64,000 nt of DNA, from contig NC_061786.1 of NCBI RefSeq assembly GCF_022458985.1, positions 4,759,501-4,823,500 of the forward strand, given 5' to 3'. Below are positions 39,202 through 53,476 of this stretch, piece after piece. The stretch is from Mugil cephalus. Taxonomy: Eukaryota; Chordata; Actinopteri; Mugiliformes; Mugilidae. Position 1 is the stretch's first letter; every line of letters begins with the position of its first letter. The notes beneath the pieces were generated by a model. It made no database searches and was not told where the DNA came from. It was given only the letters and a program-made list of their open reading frames with translations. The translations under genes were made by a program, and so were the position numbers.

Positions 39202-42200
39202 TGTGACAGCTTATGATCTGTCTCTCTGCAAACAATATGTCACATCTTTCTCATCTATTATGCGGCTGCAAGACGGAGGAAAGTACAGGCAGACAAACCT
39301 ATTTCCCTATCTCGTCATCGAGTTTGTGGGAAAGCTAAATAAATTATGAAAATGAATGCAAAGGGAATAGAAATTTACATCAGAGCCGGAGCCGTAGTGT
39401 TTTATTCAAATGCATGAATGAAATCAGGGGTTTGCCTGAAATATGAAAATACATGTAGAATTTACAATTCACAAGTCTAAAGACTACCACCGTGGTGACG
39501 GTTCTGTGAGTCTGGACTTAATACTAATACCACTAGTATACAGTTAACGATCAGAAAAAAAATGGCCAATAAGAGTAGGGGTAGGTAAGGACAAACATTT
39601 GATCTGATCTTTCCCTTCTTTAATTTATGCATGTGTGCTCCACGTGGGTTTACTTTCCAGATCATTTAACAAACAAATAAAATAACAAAGATGACACAAA
39701 TAAGCACAAAATGAAGTTTTTAAATTAAGGTTTTTATTATTAAGGGGGGAAAAAAATCCAAACCCACATGGCCCTGTGTTTGGATCAAAAGGAAACATAT
39801 GGAAGCACATTTTTATGAGTTTACAAAAATGAACTGATGAAAACATAGATATATTTTGCGATTAAATGTTGATTTTATCTCAGGATGTTAACATCTGACG
39901 TAACGGATGTGGTTTCTCCTAATCATAATGTTATCTCGTTGTGAATTTTATCTGATTAAAAATGACTTTTCTGCTCATATTTGTGACGTTTTCGGGCCGT
40001 AGTTCTGATTTATGATAATTCTTTTTTAAATGATTTGGACTTTTTTAGCGCATATTCATGAATTCTTCTGATAAATATTTGGCAGGCTAAGTAGAAAATG
40101 ATTGAAGCCAAAGGCTACAGTCATGCCAAGCACACACACACAGCTAATAATCACTTCATTTTGAATATTGAGTAAAATCGCATTTATGGCAGTGTTACAG
40201 AGAAAAACCCACACCAACAGAATTGTGTTGCAGAGCTTTCACCACATAGTTGGCATGCTACTTCACATCGTGAGTTAGCTTCACTAACTTAATGTTGTTG
40301 TCTTAAAGTTACCTACACACATGCTTTCTCAAATTTGATGTGCTGTTTTTTAGCACATCAAACAAAGTAGGCAGGGCATTATGTGGCTATTAGTCACTCA
40401 GGAGAAGGCGTTACTACCCACCTCTGCTGATGACTGGTGTGGACCTGTTCTCAATCAAGAAATCACTTCAATAGAACCTGCCTGATAAAGTGAAGTAGAC
40501 CAAAAGATCCTCAAAAGCTAGATGTCACGCCGAGGTCCAAAGAAATTCAGGAACAAATGAGAAAGTAAGTCAGTGAGATCTATCAGCCTGGTAGAGGTTA
40601 TAAAGCCATTTCTAAAGCTTTGGGACTCCAGCGAACCACAGTGAGAGTCATTATCCACAAATGGTGAAAACAACCCAGGAGAGGACGAAAACCACTGCTG
40701 AGCAAAAAGAACATAAATGCTTGTTTCAGTTTGCCCAGAAAACATCTTGATGATCCCCAAGACTTCTGGGAAAATACTCTGTGGACTGATGACACAAAAG
40801 TTGATTTATTTTAGAAGGTGCGTGTCCCATTACATCTGGTGTAAAAGTAACACCACATTTCAGAAAAAGAACATCACCACAACACTAAAATCTGGAAGAC
40901 TTGCTGTGATAATTAAATTGATAAATGAATACATTTACAGTATATGTTCATGGTACCACGAATTCTGCTGTCTACCAAAAAACCCTGAAGGCGAATGTCC
41001 GACCATCTGTTGGTGACCTCAAGCTGAAGAGAACTTGGGTTATTCAGCAGGACAATGATCCAAAACACACCAGGAAGTCCACCTCTGAGTGGAAGAAGAA
41101 AAACTAAATGAAGACTTCGGAGTGGCCTAGTTAAAGTCATGACCTGAATTCTTTTGAGACGCTGTGGCCTGACCTTAAAAAGTGGGCCACAGAGCTGTAA
41201 AAGACTTACTGCAAATTATCACAAACACTTGATTGCAGTTATTAGGTTAAGGGGGCAATTTGTTTTCCCGTAATAATAAAAACTGCATTTTGTGTTTACC
41301 TGTGTTATCCTGATCTGAAACATTTAAGTGTAACAAACATGCAAAAAATAGGAAGGGGGCCAACGCGTTTTCACACTGCTGTATTTGGACAGTGACACAA
41401 GTTTTGTTATTTTAGCTGTCTACCAAGGCATGTTCAAAATACAGTTGTATACTCCATGGTGGCTGAAAGTGCAGACTCTCAGCTGTAATTTGAGGGTGTT
41501 CACATCCAAATTGGAGGATGGGTTTAGGAATTGCAGCTCTTTAATTTGTAGTCACCTACTTTTCAAGGGGCCAAATGTAATTGGACAGTTGACTCAAAAG
41601 CGATTTCATGGGCTGCATGGGCAATTCCCTCAATAATCCTTTGTCATTTAGGCGGGTTAAAGGTCTGGGGTTGATTCCAGGTGTGGCATTTGTATTTGGA
41701 GCTGTTGTTGTGAATCCACAACATGCAGTTTAAGGATCTCAATGGAAGTGAAATAGACCAAAAAGAACAAAAAGAAGAAATCCATCAGAGAGATGATGGA
41801 AATGTTGGGAGTGGTCAAATCAACAGTTTGGATTCGGTGAAAAGAAAAACACACTGGTGACCTCGGGAACTCAAAAAGGGCTTGACTTTCATGGAAGACA
41901 GCAGTGGTAGATGACTGTAGTACGCTTTTCGCTCTGAAGAAAAACCCTCCACAACATCCAATGAAGTGAAGAACACTCTCGAGAAAGTCAGTGTGCCCAT
42001 ATCTAAGTCTACAATAAACAGAATAGTTTGTGAAAGTAAATACACCACAAGGTGCAAACCATCAATCAGTCTCAACAATAGCAAGGCCAGATTAGACTTT
42101 GTCCAAAAAATAACTTCTGAAGAAGCCAGCCCAGTTTTGGAACAGCATTCTTTGGACAGATGAAACTAAGACCAGAATGATGGGAACAAAGAAGTATGCA

Positions 42201-43835
42201 GAGGGTTTGGAACAGCTAATGATCCAAAGCACACCACATCTTCTGTAAAACATGGTGGAGGCAGTGTGATGGCATGGACGTGCAGGGCTTCCAGTGGCAC
42301 TGGATCACTAGTGTTTTGAATTAAACCTTAAAGTCTGCACTTCAGCTTCATCTCTTAGTTGTTAATTTCAAATCTAATAAGGTGGTCCAAATCATGAAAA
42401 TTGTGTCACTGTCCAAATGTATATCTTTGCTCTATCTTTGTTAGAATTTGGTCATAAACCAAATCCATTTTTTTTATTAATATGTTGCCAGATGAACAGT
42501 CAGGAAATTAACAAATGTGCCACAAAGCTTAGTATTTTCGCATTACACGGCAATTTAACATCATTTTTGCTGTGTGTCTCACTTCATGTACTAAATTGGT
42601 GTGAAATCCAGCAGCTAGACGCCTGAAGCCTATTCAGAAACATCAAACGGTTTTTCTTCCCATCCCATATGTAAAAAGACATCCCAAAAAAAGCGTGGCA
42701 TGTGGTGAGCACAAATACGAATGCATGTCATTTACATACTGTGCACCACAACTTTGTTTATGCAATCTTTACTGTTTATCTTTTCAATACTCAATGGCCT
42801 GTTTTACAGTCTGCATTCAGACATCCGCTCTAACGGCTGGCGTTAGAGGATGCAAAGTGTGTAAACTCTTATCTCAAACATGGGCTTCTACTTTGATCCT
42901 CAGATGTGGTTTTGTTTATGAATGAGTCTGGAGCACTCGGTAGACATTTGAGTCATTAACGATTCATGTTTTTTTTTGTGTGTGTGTGGGAGCATAAAGG
43001 AAAGTATTGAGTAACAGGTGTGTGTTACAGTTGTTGGCTGTGGTGTCAGAGCTGGAGCGTCAGGGCCTGACTGTTCTGGTGCTGGGGAGGAAACACATGC
43101 TGCAGCCCTCCAGATCCTGGGACAGACACAACATGAACCTCATCCAGCAGAAAGCCCATTGCTTCTTCACTGATAACATGTGAGCGTCTGATCATGAAAG
43201 ACACAATCTAGAGAGTACATGTCAGCAAAAAAGACTAAACCATAAAATAATTGTAACTCAAGATGTATTGAAACTAAAAGGTATTTGTAGGAAAGTGCTG
43301 CACTAACATAGTCAACAAAAATAGGGAATATGAAGAACTCCATGCCCTTTATACTGCTGCACTTTTTATTTATTTAAAGCCCTTCACCTCACACGTGCCT
43401 GTCTGTTTGTCCATCAGTTCAGAGGATGACCCCTTCCTCCTCTATGCCACTTTGCATTCTGGGAACCACTGTCGCTTTGTGAGCAGAGACCTGATGAGGG
43501 ACCACAAGGCCTGCCTGCCAGACAGAGCCACACGGCGGCTCTTCTTCAAATGGCAGAGGGGCCATCAGATGGTGGTGGACGGACACGTCGCAGCGGGCAG
43601 GAGGGTCAGGTTTCAGGTGAGGAAAAGGTGTATAGGAAGGAAGTCCTTAGATGTGGTTAGATGCAAAGAAAGATTTATCATATCAAATAAATGTGTGTGT
43701 TAACAGAGCATCCCCAGCTACGATACTATTGTCCAGACTTCAGGAGACTCGTGGCACATTCCCTACGACGACACAGAGGACAGGAGCACACATGAGGTGC
43801 CGCAGAGATGGCTGTGTCTCACCAAAAAACACTGA
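28140..43835 (+). CDS. prorp: Mitochondrial RNase P catalytic subunit PRORP/MRPP3 (10 exons, 632 aa)
   Basis: PRORP cleaves 5' leaders from mitochondrial tRNA precursors together with TRMT10C and HSD17B10. Exons: 28140-28590, 28819-28957, 29155-29389, 29487-29791, 30008-30055, 30229-30361, 38673-38783, 43031-43179, 43418-43616, 43707-43835 (stop 43833-43835), 1,899 nt, all in frame. The basic, serine-rich N-terminus fits a mitochondrial presequence. Exons 3-4 carry PPR-type helices ([39 protein letters not shown]). Exon 6 has the CQCC zinc motif (about residues 396-399). The NYN nuclease starts at [12 protein letters not shown], with the likely catalytic aspartates at about D457, D527, D528 and D548, all intact. 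The C-terminus has GDSWHIPYD and RWLCL. For exon 2 a TAG acceptor keeps the frame. It is about 50 residues longer than human PRORP, mostly in the poorly conserved N-terminus. Confidence 0.95.
30183..30228 (+). promoter_or_regulatory. prorp exon 6 splice acceptor with a TG-repeat in place of a pyrimidine tract
   Basis: The 3' splice site ends gggtttag just before the exon at 30,229. The preceding ~40 nt are an AT run followed by about 15-16 TG units, so there is no conventional polypyrimidine tract. The exon itself is certain from frame and from its CQCC zinc motif. Confidence 0.8.
31288..31768. mobile_element. Probable fish MITE, about 480 bp
   Basis: The left end TGACTAGTTTGACATTTCGG and the right end near 31,739-31,768 (ATTTCCCAAAATATATTTGT) fit opposite terminal repeats of a common fish MITE with an AGTTTGACATTTTGGGAAAT-type end. 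An internal segment with CCAGCCATCATTCCAGTAGC also fits. The match is from memory, and the ends are diverged. Confidence 0.45.
33166..34316 (+). mobile_element. Tc1-like transposon with both terminal repeats, decayed transposase, 1,151 bp
   Basis: The ends are inverted copies: TACACTCACTGGCCACTTAA on the left and AAAGTGGCCGGTGAGTGTA on the right, each carrying TA. Transposase remnants run on the plus strand in several frames: [20 protein letters not shown] near 33,648, [18 protein letters not shown] near 33,860, and a final [15 protein letters not shown]-like segment near 34,110-34,150. Stops and frameshifts exclude activity. It lies in prorp intron 6. Confidence 0.9.
36197..36385. mobile_element. 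One-end Tc1-type fragment with poly-T
   Basis: The sequence ACAGTGCCTTTAAAAGGTAT followed by TCACTCCCTT resembles a Tc1-type MITE terminus. A subterminal AAAGTGAAAACAGATTTCTA also fits. A run of about 27 T (36,310-36,336) interrupts it. No opposite end was recognised. Confidence 0.5.
37757..38252. mobile_element. Non-autonomous Tc1-like element, about 496 bp
   Basis: Inverted ends: CTGATCAAACATAACATTAT plus GACCAC on the left, and GGTCATAATGTTATGCCAGA plus TCATA on the right. The interior resembles the reverse complement of the 14,237-14,535 copy, and it shares TTTCCCAGCAGAACACTG-type sequence with the fragment at 1,095-1,194. Confidence 0.75.
39112..39200. repeat. (TG)44 microsatellite
   Basis: An uninterrupted TG run of 89 nt in prorp intron 7, the longest dinucleotide repeat in the window. 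Translated, it gives only artefactual CVCV frames. Confidence 0.97.
39590..41385 (+). mobile_element. Tc1-like element with long terminal inverted repeats, decayed
   Basis: The left arm (about 39,590-39,780) with ATGCATGTGTG, CACAAAATGAAGTTTTTAAA and CCAAACCCACATGGCCCTGT is an imperfect inverted copy of the right arm (about 41,200-41,385), which has AAAAACTGCATTTTGTGTTT and AGGAAGGGGGCCAACGCG. Between them, on the plus strand, are degenerate transposase remnants: an N-terminal helix region near 40,555-40,670, a glutamine-aspartate region ([13 protein letters not shown]) near 41,042, and a closing segment near 41,110-41,150. No intact frame. It lies in prorp intron 7. Confidence 0.7.
41381..42424 (+). 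mobile_element. Second Tc1-like transposon, decayed, abutting the previous one
   Basis: The left end GTATTTGGACAGTGACACAA and the right end TTGTGTCACTGTCCAAATGT are inverted copies. Remnants of a transposase lie inside: [14 protein letters not shown] near 41,984, [14 protein letters not shown] near 42,071 and a [10 protein letters not shown]-like segment near 42,250. Frames are broken. The left end starts where the preceding element stops, in prorp intron 7. Confidence 0.85.
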
Positions 43836-43904
43836 AAATACACTTTTCGGAGTTCAGCGACGGTCCTGAGGATAAAATGTGTTGGATGTAATCGTTGAAC
43901 TGTA

Positions 43905-43910
43905 AATAAA
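43905..43910 (+). promoter_or_regulatory. prorp polyadenylation signal
   Basis: Canonical AATAAA 70 nt after the prorp stop codon, with a TTTTTCAGA and T-rich region just downstream. Confidence 0.75.
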
Positions 43911-44059
43911 ACATTTACCACTTTTTCAGATATCACTGTCTTTACTTTTTCGTCCAAAATTTTAACCATAAAAACTGCGATTTGGTGCGATTTTAATAAG
44001 GATTTTCATAAACAGTGACGTATGGCCGAGAATATACAAAAACTACAACGCTTACAGCT

Positions 44060-44105
44060 TGACCCGGAAGTAGAAAGCTTCGGTGGTAAGAATCACTTCC
44101 GGTGC
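44060..44105 (+). promoter_or_regulatory. psma6 promoter ETS-type sites
   Basis: CCGGAAGT (44,064-44,071) and its inverse ACTTCCGGT (44,095-44,103) lie 90-130 bp before the psma6 start codon. Paired ETS/GABP-type sites are usual in TATA-less housekeeping promoters. Function is inferred. Confidence 0.5.
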
Positions 44106-44152
44106 AGATGTTTTCTCGTGTTTTGGCTTTGTTGCACCTCTATTTAGTTTGA

Positions 44153-47807
<3,655 letters not shown>

Positions 47808-49119
47808 GGAGAGTTGGCAGCTGTTTCATGAAGAGGACGATTAACGGTAAAAGCAGAAATATCCCTCGCACAGGAGTCTCAACTAGAAGGAAGATCAAGG
47901 AGGAACTGGCGTCGTCTTATTCACAGATGAGAAGTAAAAATATGTTATCCATCCGCCCCCTTTCTTTATAACTGGTCACACACAGGATGACCTGACAGGA
48001 CGCATTAGAAACCACGTACACGGCCCTCCTGTATTTTCCTTCTCTTCACACTGAGACATCCTGACTGCAGCCAGCTGTTAAATGTCACAGATCCTGGAAA
48101 CAAAGTGGATATTCAAGTCCACCATATGACACATGAGGCTGATCCACTCCTGGGTGACTGATGTGTCAGACGACCACCAGCCACAGCGTCGCCTCTGGCT
48201 GCAGCTCGGCCTAAATGACTTCAGGTGATGACGTGAGCAGACGGGAGGATGGAGCCGCGGTGACGCTACAACTACAGCACAACACCTCTTAAACGTGGAC
48301 GAGTGAAGCTCTCTGGAGTCGCTGTGTTCCCGCAGTGCCTCCTAAACATCTCTACTCAGGGCTGCCGCCGCGCGGATCTCTTCGAATCATCTGCTTTAAA
48401 CTCTTCTCTCTCCACCGTCTTAAGTGTCAGGAGGATGTTTATGCTCCGTGATAACCCAGGGAACAGCTGTAGGAACTGTCCTCATCGTGTTTAAGTCTGC
48501 TCAGGTCAACGTCAATAGGAGGTCTCTAGGTATTTCATTGTCTCCCATGCGTTGCTGTACATTACTGCACTTCTATTAAACAGTCTTTTATTTAACAACT
48601 GTTTCCGTGTCTACTTTCTCTGTGCACATTTAACATTTTCTGGCTTTTGGGGTCGGAACAAGTTTTGCTAGGTTCGTATTCATCCCCTGTTATTAACGTC
48701 TGAAGAAAAGGCTGAGAGATTATGGATAGAAGGTATGGTTTGATGTGCAGAAAATAACTGATGATTGATTGATTTTAAGAAAAATAATTTGACACTATTC
48801 GTCTATTTCAAAATAATACTTTTTTTGGAGTATTGTACCTCCAACTACAACCTCAGTGCTGCATACATTTCCCTGTTTGTAGGAAAAATTATATTAGGAT
48901 TATATATATTACACCTTACTAAGATAATGTCTTATAATAATAATAATAATAATGATGTCCAATGTTGTCAATATAAACTGTCATTTTTATTTACATCACT
49001 AGGTTGAAACCACCCTGTTGCTACAGTACAAAGTAAACAACTAGTTAAGTGTAGTTGATCATGCATGGAAAGCTGTACTTGTCGTACACTGCATGTTAAT
49101 GGCTCAAGAACAACCACTG

Positions 49120-49196
49120 TACATTGATCAGGCAATGTCACAAGGTGGTCAATGACACTTAATCCTCCAGTCATAATGTTATGCCTGATCAGTGTA
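49120..49196. mobile_element. Minimal Tc1-like MITE, 77 bp
   Basis: Ends TACATTGATCAGGCA and TGCCTGATCAGTGTA are inverted copies of the same type as the elements at 14,237 and 37,757. Almost nothing remains between the repeats, so it is an internally deleted derivative. Confidence 0.7.
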
Positions 49197-49446
49197 TAAT
49201 ATAGAGTGTGTTCACTATGAAGAGTCGTGACGTGTTTGTGTTCGACTGTGTTTACGAAGCCGCGCTCAAAATCTAACATCGGTGTAATTGTAGTTTTGAG
49301 CTCCAAGAACAAACCTTGTTAATTATTTTCTTTGGAAGCCCCCTTCCTCCACGTCTTCTTCCTACTCGACTCCAGCATCCTGTTGTTCATCAGATTCCCT
49401 TCTTTGGGAGCAGGAATGTTTCAAACAGCTGAAGCGCTCCGTTCCT

Positions 49447-49456
49447 GGGAATTTCC
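49447..49456. promoter_or_regulatory. kappaB-consensus site downstream of nfkbia
   Basis: GGGAATTTCC fits GGGRNWYYCC. It lies about 1 kb beyond the nfkbia stop codon, in a block with an ETS-like ACTTCCTG (about 49,490) and a half-match AAATTTCCC (about 49,540). Enhancer function is inferred. Confidence 0.4.
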
Positions 49457-50452
49457 TGTCCGTTCTCCCTTTGCCCCACCCTCCGTAAAACTTCCTGATT
49501 TAGACAACTGAGCAATCAGCCCCACTCCACGCACACAAAATTTCCCAGAGCTTCTTATCTCTCACGCGCAGGCACGCACGCACACACACACACATCTCAC
49601 AGGAGGAACTGTGGCACTCAAGGCTCAATTGGTGGCTAGTTCCTCATTCAGTGGAAACAAGTTGTCGAGTTATCAGCTCTTTCCTGCATAATATATGAAA
49701 ATAAAAGGCAGGCGCGGCCAGAAGTGCAACTCAGCTGTCATATCATTCATACGCGCAGACACACTGACGACAGCACAACACCACATGGTCGTGGGTGATT
49801 TCCTGTATAATTACAGCCCAGAAATATTGTCGGGTGCCGTCTATTACATGCTAGTTCCAAAGATTATGACATCTACTGTACATGTGAGAGGATATTCTCG
49901 GTCCAGGGTGACCTGACGTTTGCCCGTCCAAGTCCCCCCAGCTGTACAAACACATTCACACCAGAGGAGTCGACTGTTAAATATGAGTGTTTTAATTTAA
50001 CTGGAGCGTGCTGGAACTGTTCGCTGTCTGACATATACACCCTGCTCAACTGTACACATTCACAGCTTCCATAAAAAATACATCTTTGTATACACAGCAT
50101 TTACAATATCATACATCAGAGCCGTTACAGGTACATCTGCATGGATGGGTGGATGTTTTTTTCTTTTCTTTTATGATGTTGACGATGATTTGCAGTGTCC
50201 ACAAGCGGTCCTCTTCCGCTCTTCTCTTGATGACGTGCGGGCGCGCGACTGCGTGTTTGCTCTCCTGTGGCCGTCGGTCTCCATTCAGTTCTTCTTCGCA
50301 GCTGCCTGCGCATCTCGTTTCCGCGGCAGCCGTGCAGCCGCCCTCTCCGTCGCCTTCCTGGCAGGCCACCGCGCGAGCGATAAACCGAGCCATTTGTCCT
50401 TCACCGCCATCCTCAGCTGCCCTCTGTAACTTCCTCGCTCTCTCATTTCCTG

Positions 50453-53288
50453 CTAATGTCCATTCCACTGAATGTCATCATAAGCGACCTGCGCACACAC
50501 ACATGGGACAGGAAGCTGGTTACACACCGAGCATGACATTTCACTCTACGTTCACGTAGTACGGTGCAGTTTCAAACACACACCTCCTCATCAGACTCCT
50601 GGTCCTCCTCTTCCTCGCTGTCTTCCGATTCGCTGTCGGGCAGCTCCCTCAGGCTGGGGTCTGTCAGCGCGTGCAGCTCTTTCCTGATGTCGCAGTTGTC
50701 GTAGCCGTACGTGAGGTGGTAGGGGGTGTGGCCTCCGGACGTGAGGAGGTTGGGGTCCGCTCCTTTATGCAGCAGCAGTTTGACCAGAGAGAGGTTCTGT
50801 TGGTCTACAGCCAGATGCAGAGCGCCACGGCCGTTATGCTGCTCCTACGCCACAGACACAGAGAAGAGGGTTTTTAGGATGGTTTCTACCGCTAACACAC
50901 GACAATAGTTGTAAAACCTATAGATGTTTTGTGTATGAACGCAGTAGTGTGTTGTTTACCTTTGCATTAATGTCAGCTCCCAGGTCCACCATTTTCTCCA
51001 CCAGTGAGAGGAAACCATGAATCGAAGCCAAGTGGAGACAGTTCTGACCTGCACAAAAAAACAAGACTTTCAAGAGCTGATACCAGAACAGCTGGTTTGG
51101 ATACTGTTGTCCAGTATCCACAGATTAACCAGGCTAGTAATACAAGATATTCGTAAAAGGTCATTTCCACTTAACTGTGCCAGGGTTGGTTTAGTTTTTT
51201 TCCAATTTTAACGTTTTCCTTTGTCATATTTATATTGCTTGTGTACAAGTCTAAAATTAGAACCGTCTACCTTTCTATTTAGAGCGTTTGCTCACCTGAC
51301 ATTATGTGCTGTGTAATACATGGGTTCTAGTCTGAATGGGATTTTCAGAAAGGACACAGTGTTCCCCCCGTTTCCTTCCTCCTAACCATAGTGTTTGGGG
51401 TTAGTGGGCAGCAGAAATTAGTCTTTGTGCACACCACTAGTTCGGGACAAACGGCACGTTCTGTCTCTTTCCACTCAACGAGGGTGAGCAATCACAGGAT
51501 GGAAAATGACCCTCAGCACAGTTCGCATTACAACACTTCAGACAGACAGACAGAACAGGAATGAATGGACGGGGAAGACCCGCTGCTGCCTTCTTACCGT
51601 TGTAGTTGCAGGCAGCCATTGCCGTGTGTAGATGCTCTGGCCGGCTGTACTGTGTGATGACGCTGAAGCAGTGCAGGTTGCCGTGGAGGCAGGCGATGTG
51701 AAGGGGGGTGTCCCCGCTGTTGTCCACCAGCGTGGGGTCGCAGCCAGACACCAGGAGACCGTGACACACCTCTGGCTGGTTTGTTATTACAGCTAAGTGG
51801 AGGGGAGTCTGGGGGGGGACAGACAGGCGAGACGGGTCTCTCGGTCAGCAGCTGTTTTCATTCATTTGACGATGTGTACTTTAATTAACGCTACAGCAAC
51901 AGGAAAAGAACAGAGAGGATGGAAAAAGGGGAAAGCGAGCATCTAGTGCGCACCTGTCTCAGGTCGTTTTGTGTGTTGAGGAAGTCTGTGTTCTTGGACA
52001 GGTCGATCATGGTCTTGATGTAGTCCTTGGCCTCGTGGATGATGGCCAGGTGGAGCAGCCTGTGGAGACACAAGGAGACGTGTTACAGTACACATACAAG
52101 CAGACAGGAATATTTTCCACTACCCTGAATGAGTCTCAACCCTCTGCATCAAATGCCGTTTCACAAAAGCTTTACTTTGTCTTAAAACTGATCCATGGAA
52201 CGAGTACATTTGATTAAATAATGTATCCACTTTTCACTTTCTAATGCCCTAAATATTAAAATGGCGCATCAATTAAATTAACAAATAAATAAATAAAGCA
52301 AGTATCCCGTAACGCTGCCCTGGCTCGACTTCAAATCATTGTAAGATTGTTTCACGCTTCATTACTTTATATGAGGCACTTCCTGCCCTCACATTGCTCT
52401 TATTCAACTAGGATCCGTTTCATTAACACGTGAGTTATGAAAGCGACTACAACACTACGTTGCTCTCGGCGGAGGAAATACGCTAAATTAAATTTAGGGA
52501 CCCATTTAGCGTTGTTCCCCCTCGGTCTTGCTGCAGCAATACCCTGCCTCCCTCAGCCTCAGACTTCCTCGCCCTCACCCTCCACTGGTTTTAAGGTACT
52601 TTTTTCTAGTCGTTTTTTTCCCCCCCTCTCTTCACGTGAACGCGCGGCGCTCGGATTCCTTGGCGGCGCGCCCGGGACTTTCCCAACCTGACCCGCGGCC
52701 ATAGTAGATTCCCTCCTGACAATAGCCTTTTGTTTACGTCCGATGCGGCCGCCCCTGACCGCAGATAGACCCGTTATCAAACCGGTCACACGTTCTGCGT
52801 ATTCTTAGCGCCGCATCACGACACTAGACAACATCCCGACGCTTAAAAATTAAACCGAGGCTGGGATTAAGGCCTGGGCCTGTGCGCCGTAATGACAGGC
52901 TTGGAGGAAGACATTCCCAACAGGAAAGGCGTCAAATTACCTCAAAGAGCCGAGCTGGGCCTACTCCGGCGACACCATAAACCCAGCGGCACCTCGCAAA
53001 ACTAATAAAGAAGCTAATCCCTGGTGAAACTTACGTGTCTCCCTCCTCTGTGATGTGTGTCTGCCAGTCGAGCGGCTCTCCGCACGCAGCGGCAGCCTGT
53101 TTGTGCTGCGGCGGCTCACATTCCAGCTGGAGCTGGAGGATCTCGGCCGCTACAGCCTGGTACTCCTCCTCTTTTAGCGAGTCCAAACCGCTGTCCAGGC
53201 GCTCGTCCGTGGACTGAGCCGCCTTCCCTTCTTTAGACTCCCGACTGTAATCCATTTGGTTCAATATACTGGTCCGGTGGAGGTCCAT
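50453..53288 (-). CDS. nfkbia: NF-kappa-B inhibitor alpha, IkappaB-alpha (6 exons, 318 aa)
   Basis: IkappaB-alpha retains NF-kappaB dimers in the cytoplasm until IKK phosphorylation triggers its degradation. Exons on the minus strand: 53288-53035, 52059-51954, 51808-51598, 51048-50960, 50844-50584, 50488-50453. They total 957 nt, giving 318 residues (human 317). The destruction motif DSGLDS puts the IKK target serines at S33 and S37, with likely ubiquitin-acceptor lysines K19 and K22 just before. Ankyrin repeats follow ([80 protein letters not shown]). Then comes an acidic PEST-like tail. The last exon is only 36 nt and encodes [11 protein letters not shown]; without it the frame would run into the intron and stop after three residues. 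kappaB-like sites upstream and in intron 1 fit the known negative-feedback induction of this gene. Confidence 0.97.
52674..52683. promoter_or_regulatory. kappaB-consensus site in nfkbia intron 1
   Basis: GGGACTTTCC fits the NF-kappaB consensus GGGRNWYYCC exactly. It lies in a GC-rich, CpG-rich part of intron 1, about 350 bp inside the first splice site. Confidence 0.5.
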
Positions 53289-53402
53289 GATAGTCCGTGT
53301 GACTCGCGACGTGGTGCGTTCGCTTGTATCCAGACGGAGCGGAGCGGCGGTCTGTAAATGCCCTCTGTGTGGCTGGGGAGGGGCGGAGCTAGCAGCTAGG
53401 TG

Positions 53403-53476
53403 GGGGATTTCCAGAAAACTGTCACTGAGAATAGTCTATCACAGCTACAGATTGCTGTCTCCACCAGGGGATTTCT
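53403..53476 (-). promoter_or_regulatory. nfkbia upstream region with two kappaB-like sites
   Basis: GGGGATTTCC at 53,403-53,412 matches the NF-kappaB consensus; GGGGATTTCT at 53,467-53,476 misses the last base. They lie 115-190 bp upstream of the start codon. A TATA-like TTTATAT (minus strand) lies near 53,487-53,493. kappaB sites in the NFKBIA promoter are established in mammals; here the assignment is by motif and position only. Confidence 0.6.

Larger units (their letters stand above)
47808..50452. other. Intergenic region between psma6 and nfkbia (tail-to-tail)
   Basis: It contains both 3' UTRs, a possible psma6 polyadenylation hexamer ATTAAA (48,575-48,580), a minimal Tc1-type MITE (49,120-49,196) and a GC-richer block at about 49,380-49,560 with a kappaB-consensus site. 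No coding exon was recognised. Confidence 0.7.

Noticed and set aside
39011-39349. 112-codon plus-strand frame rich in Cys-Val
   Set aside because: It is a direct translation of the (TG)44 microsatellite.
50086-50559. 157-codon plus-strand open frame
   Set aside because: It lies antisense over the nfkbia last exon and 3' UTR; the minus-strand reading gives the conserved IkappaB tail.
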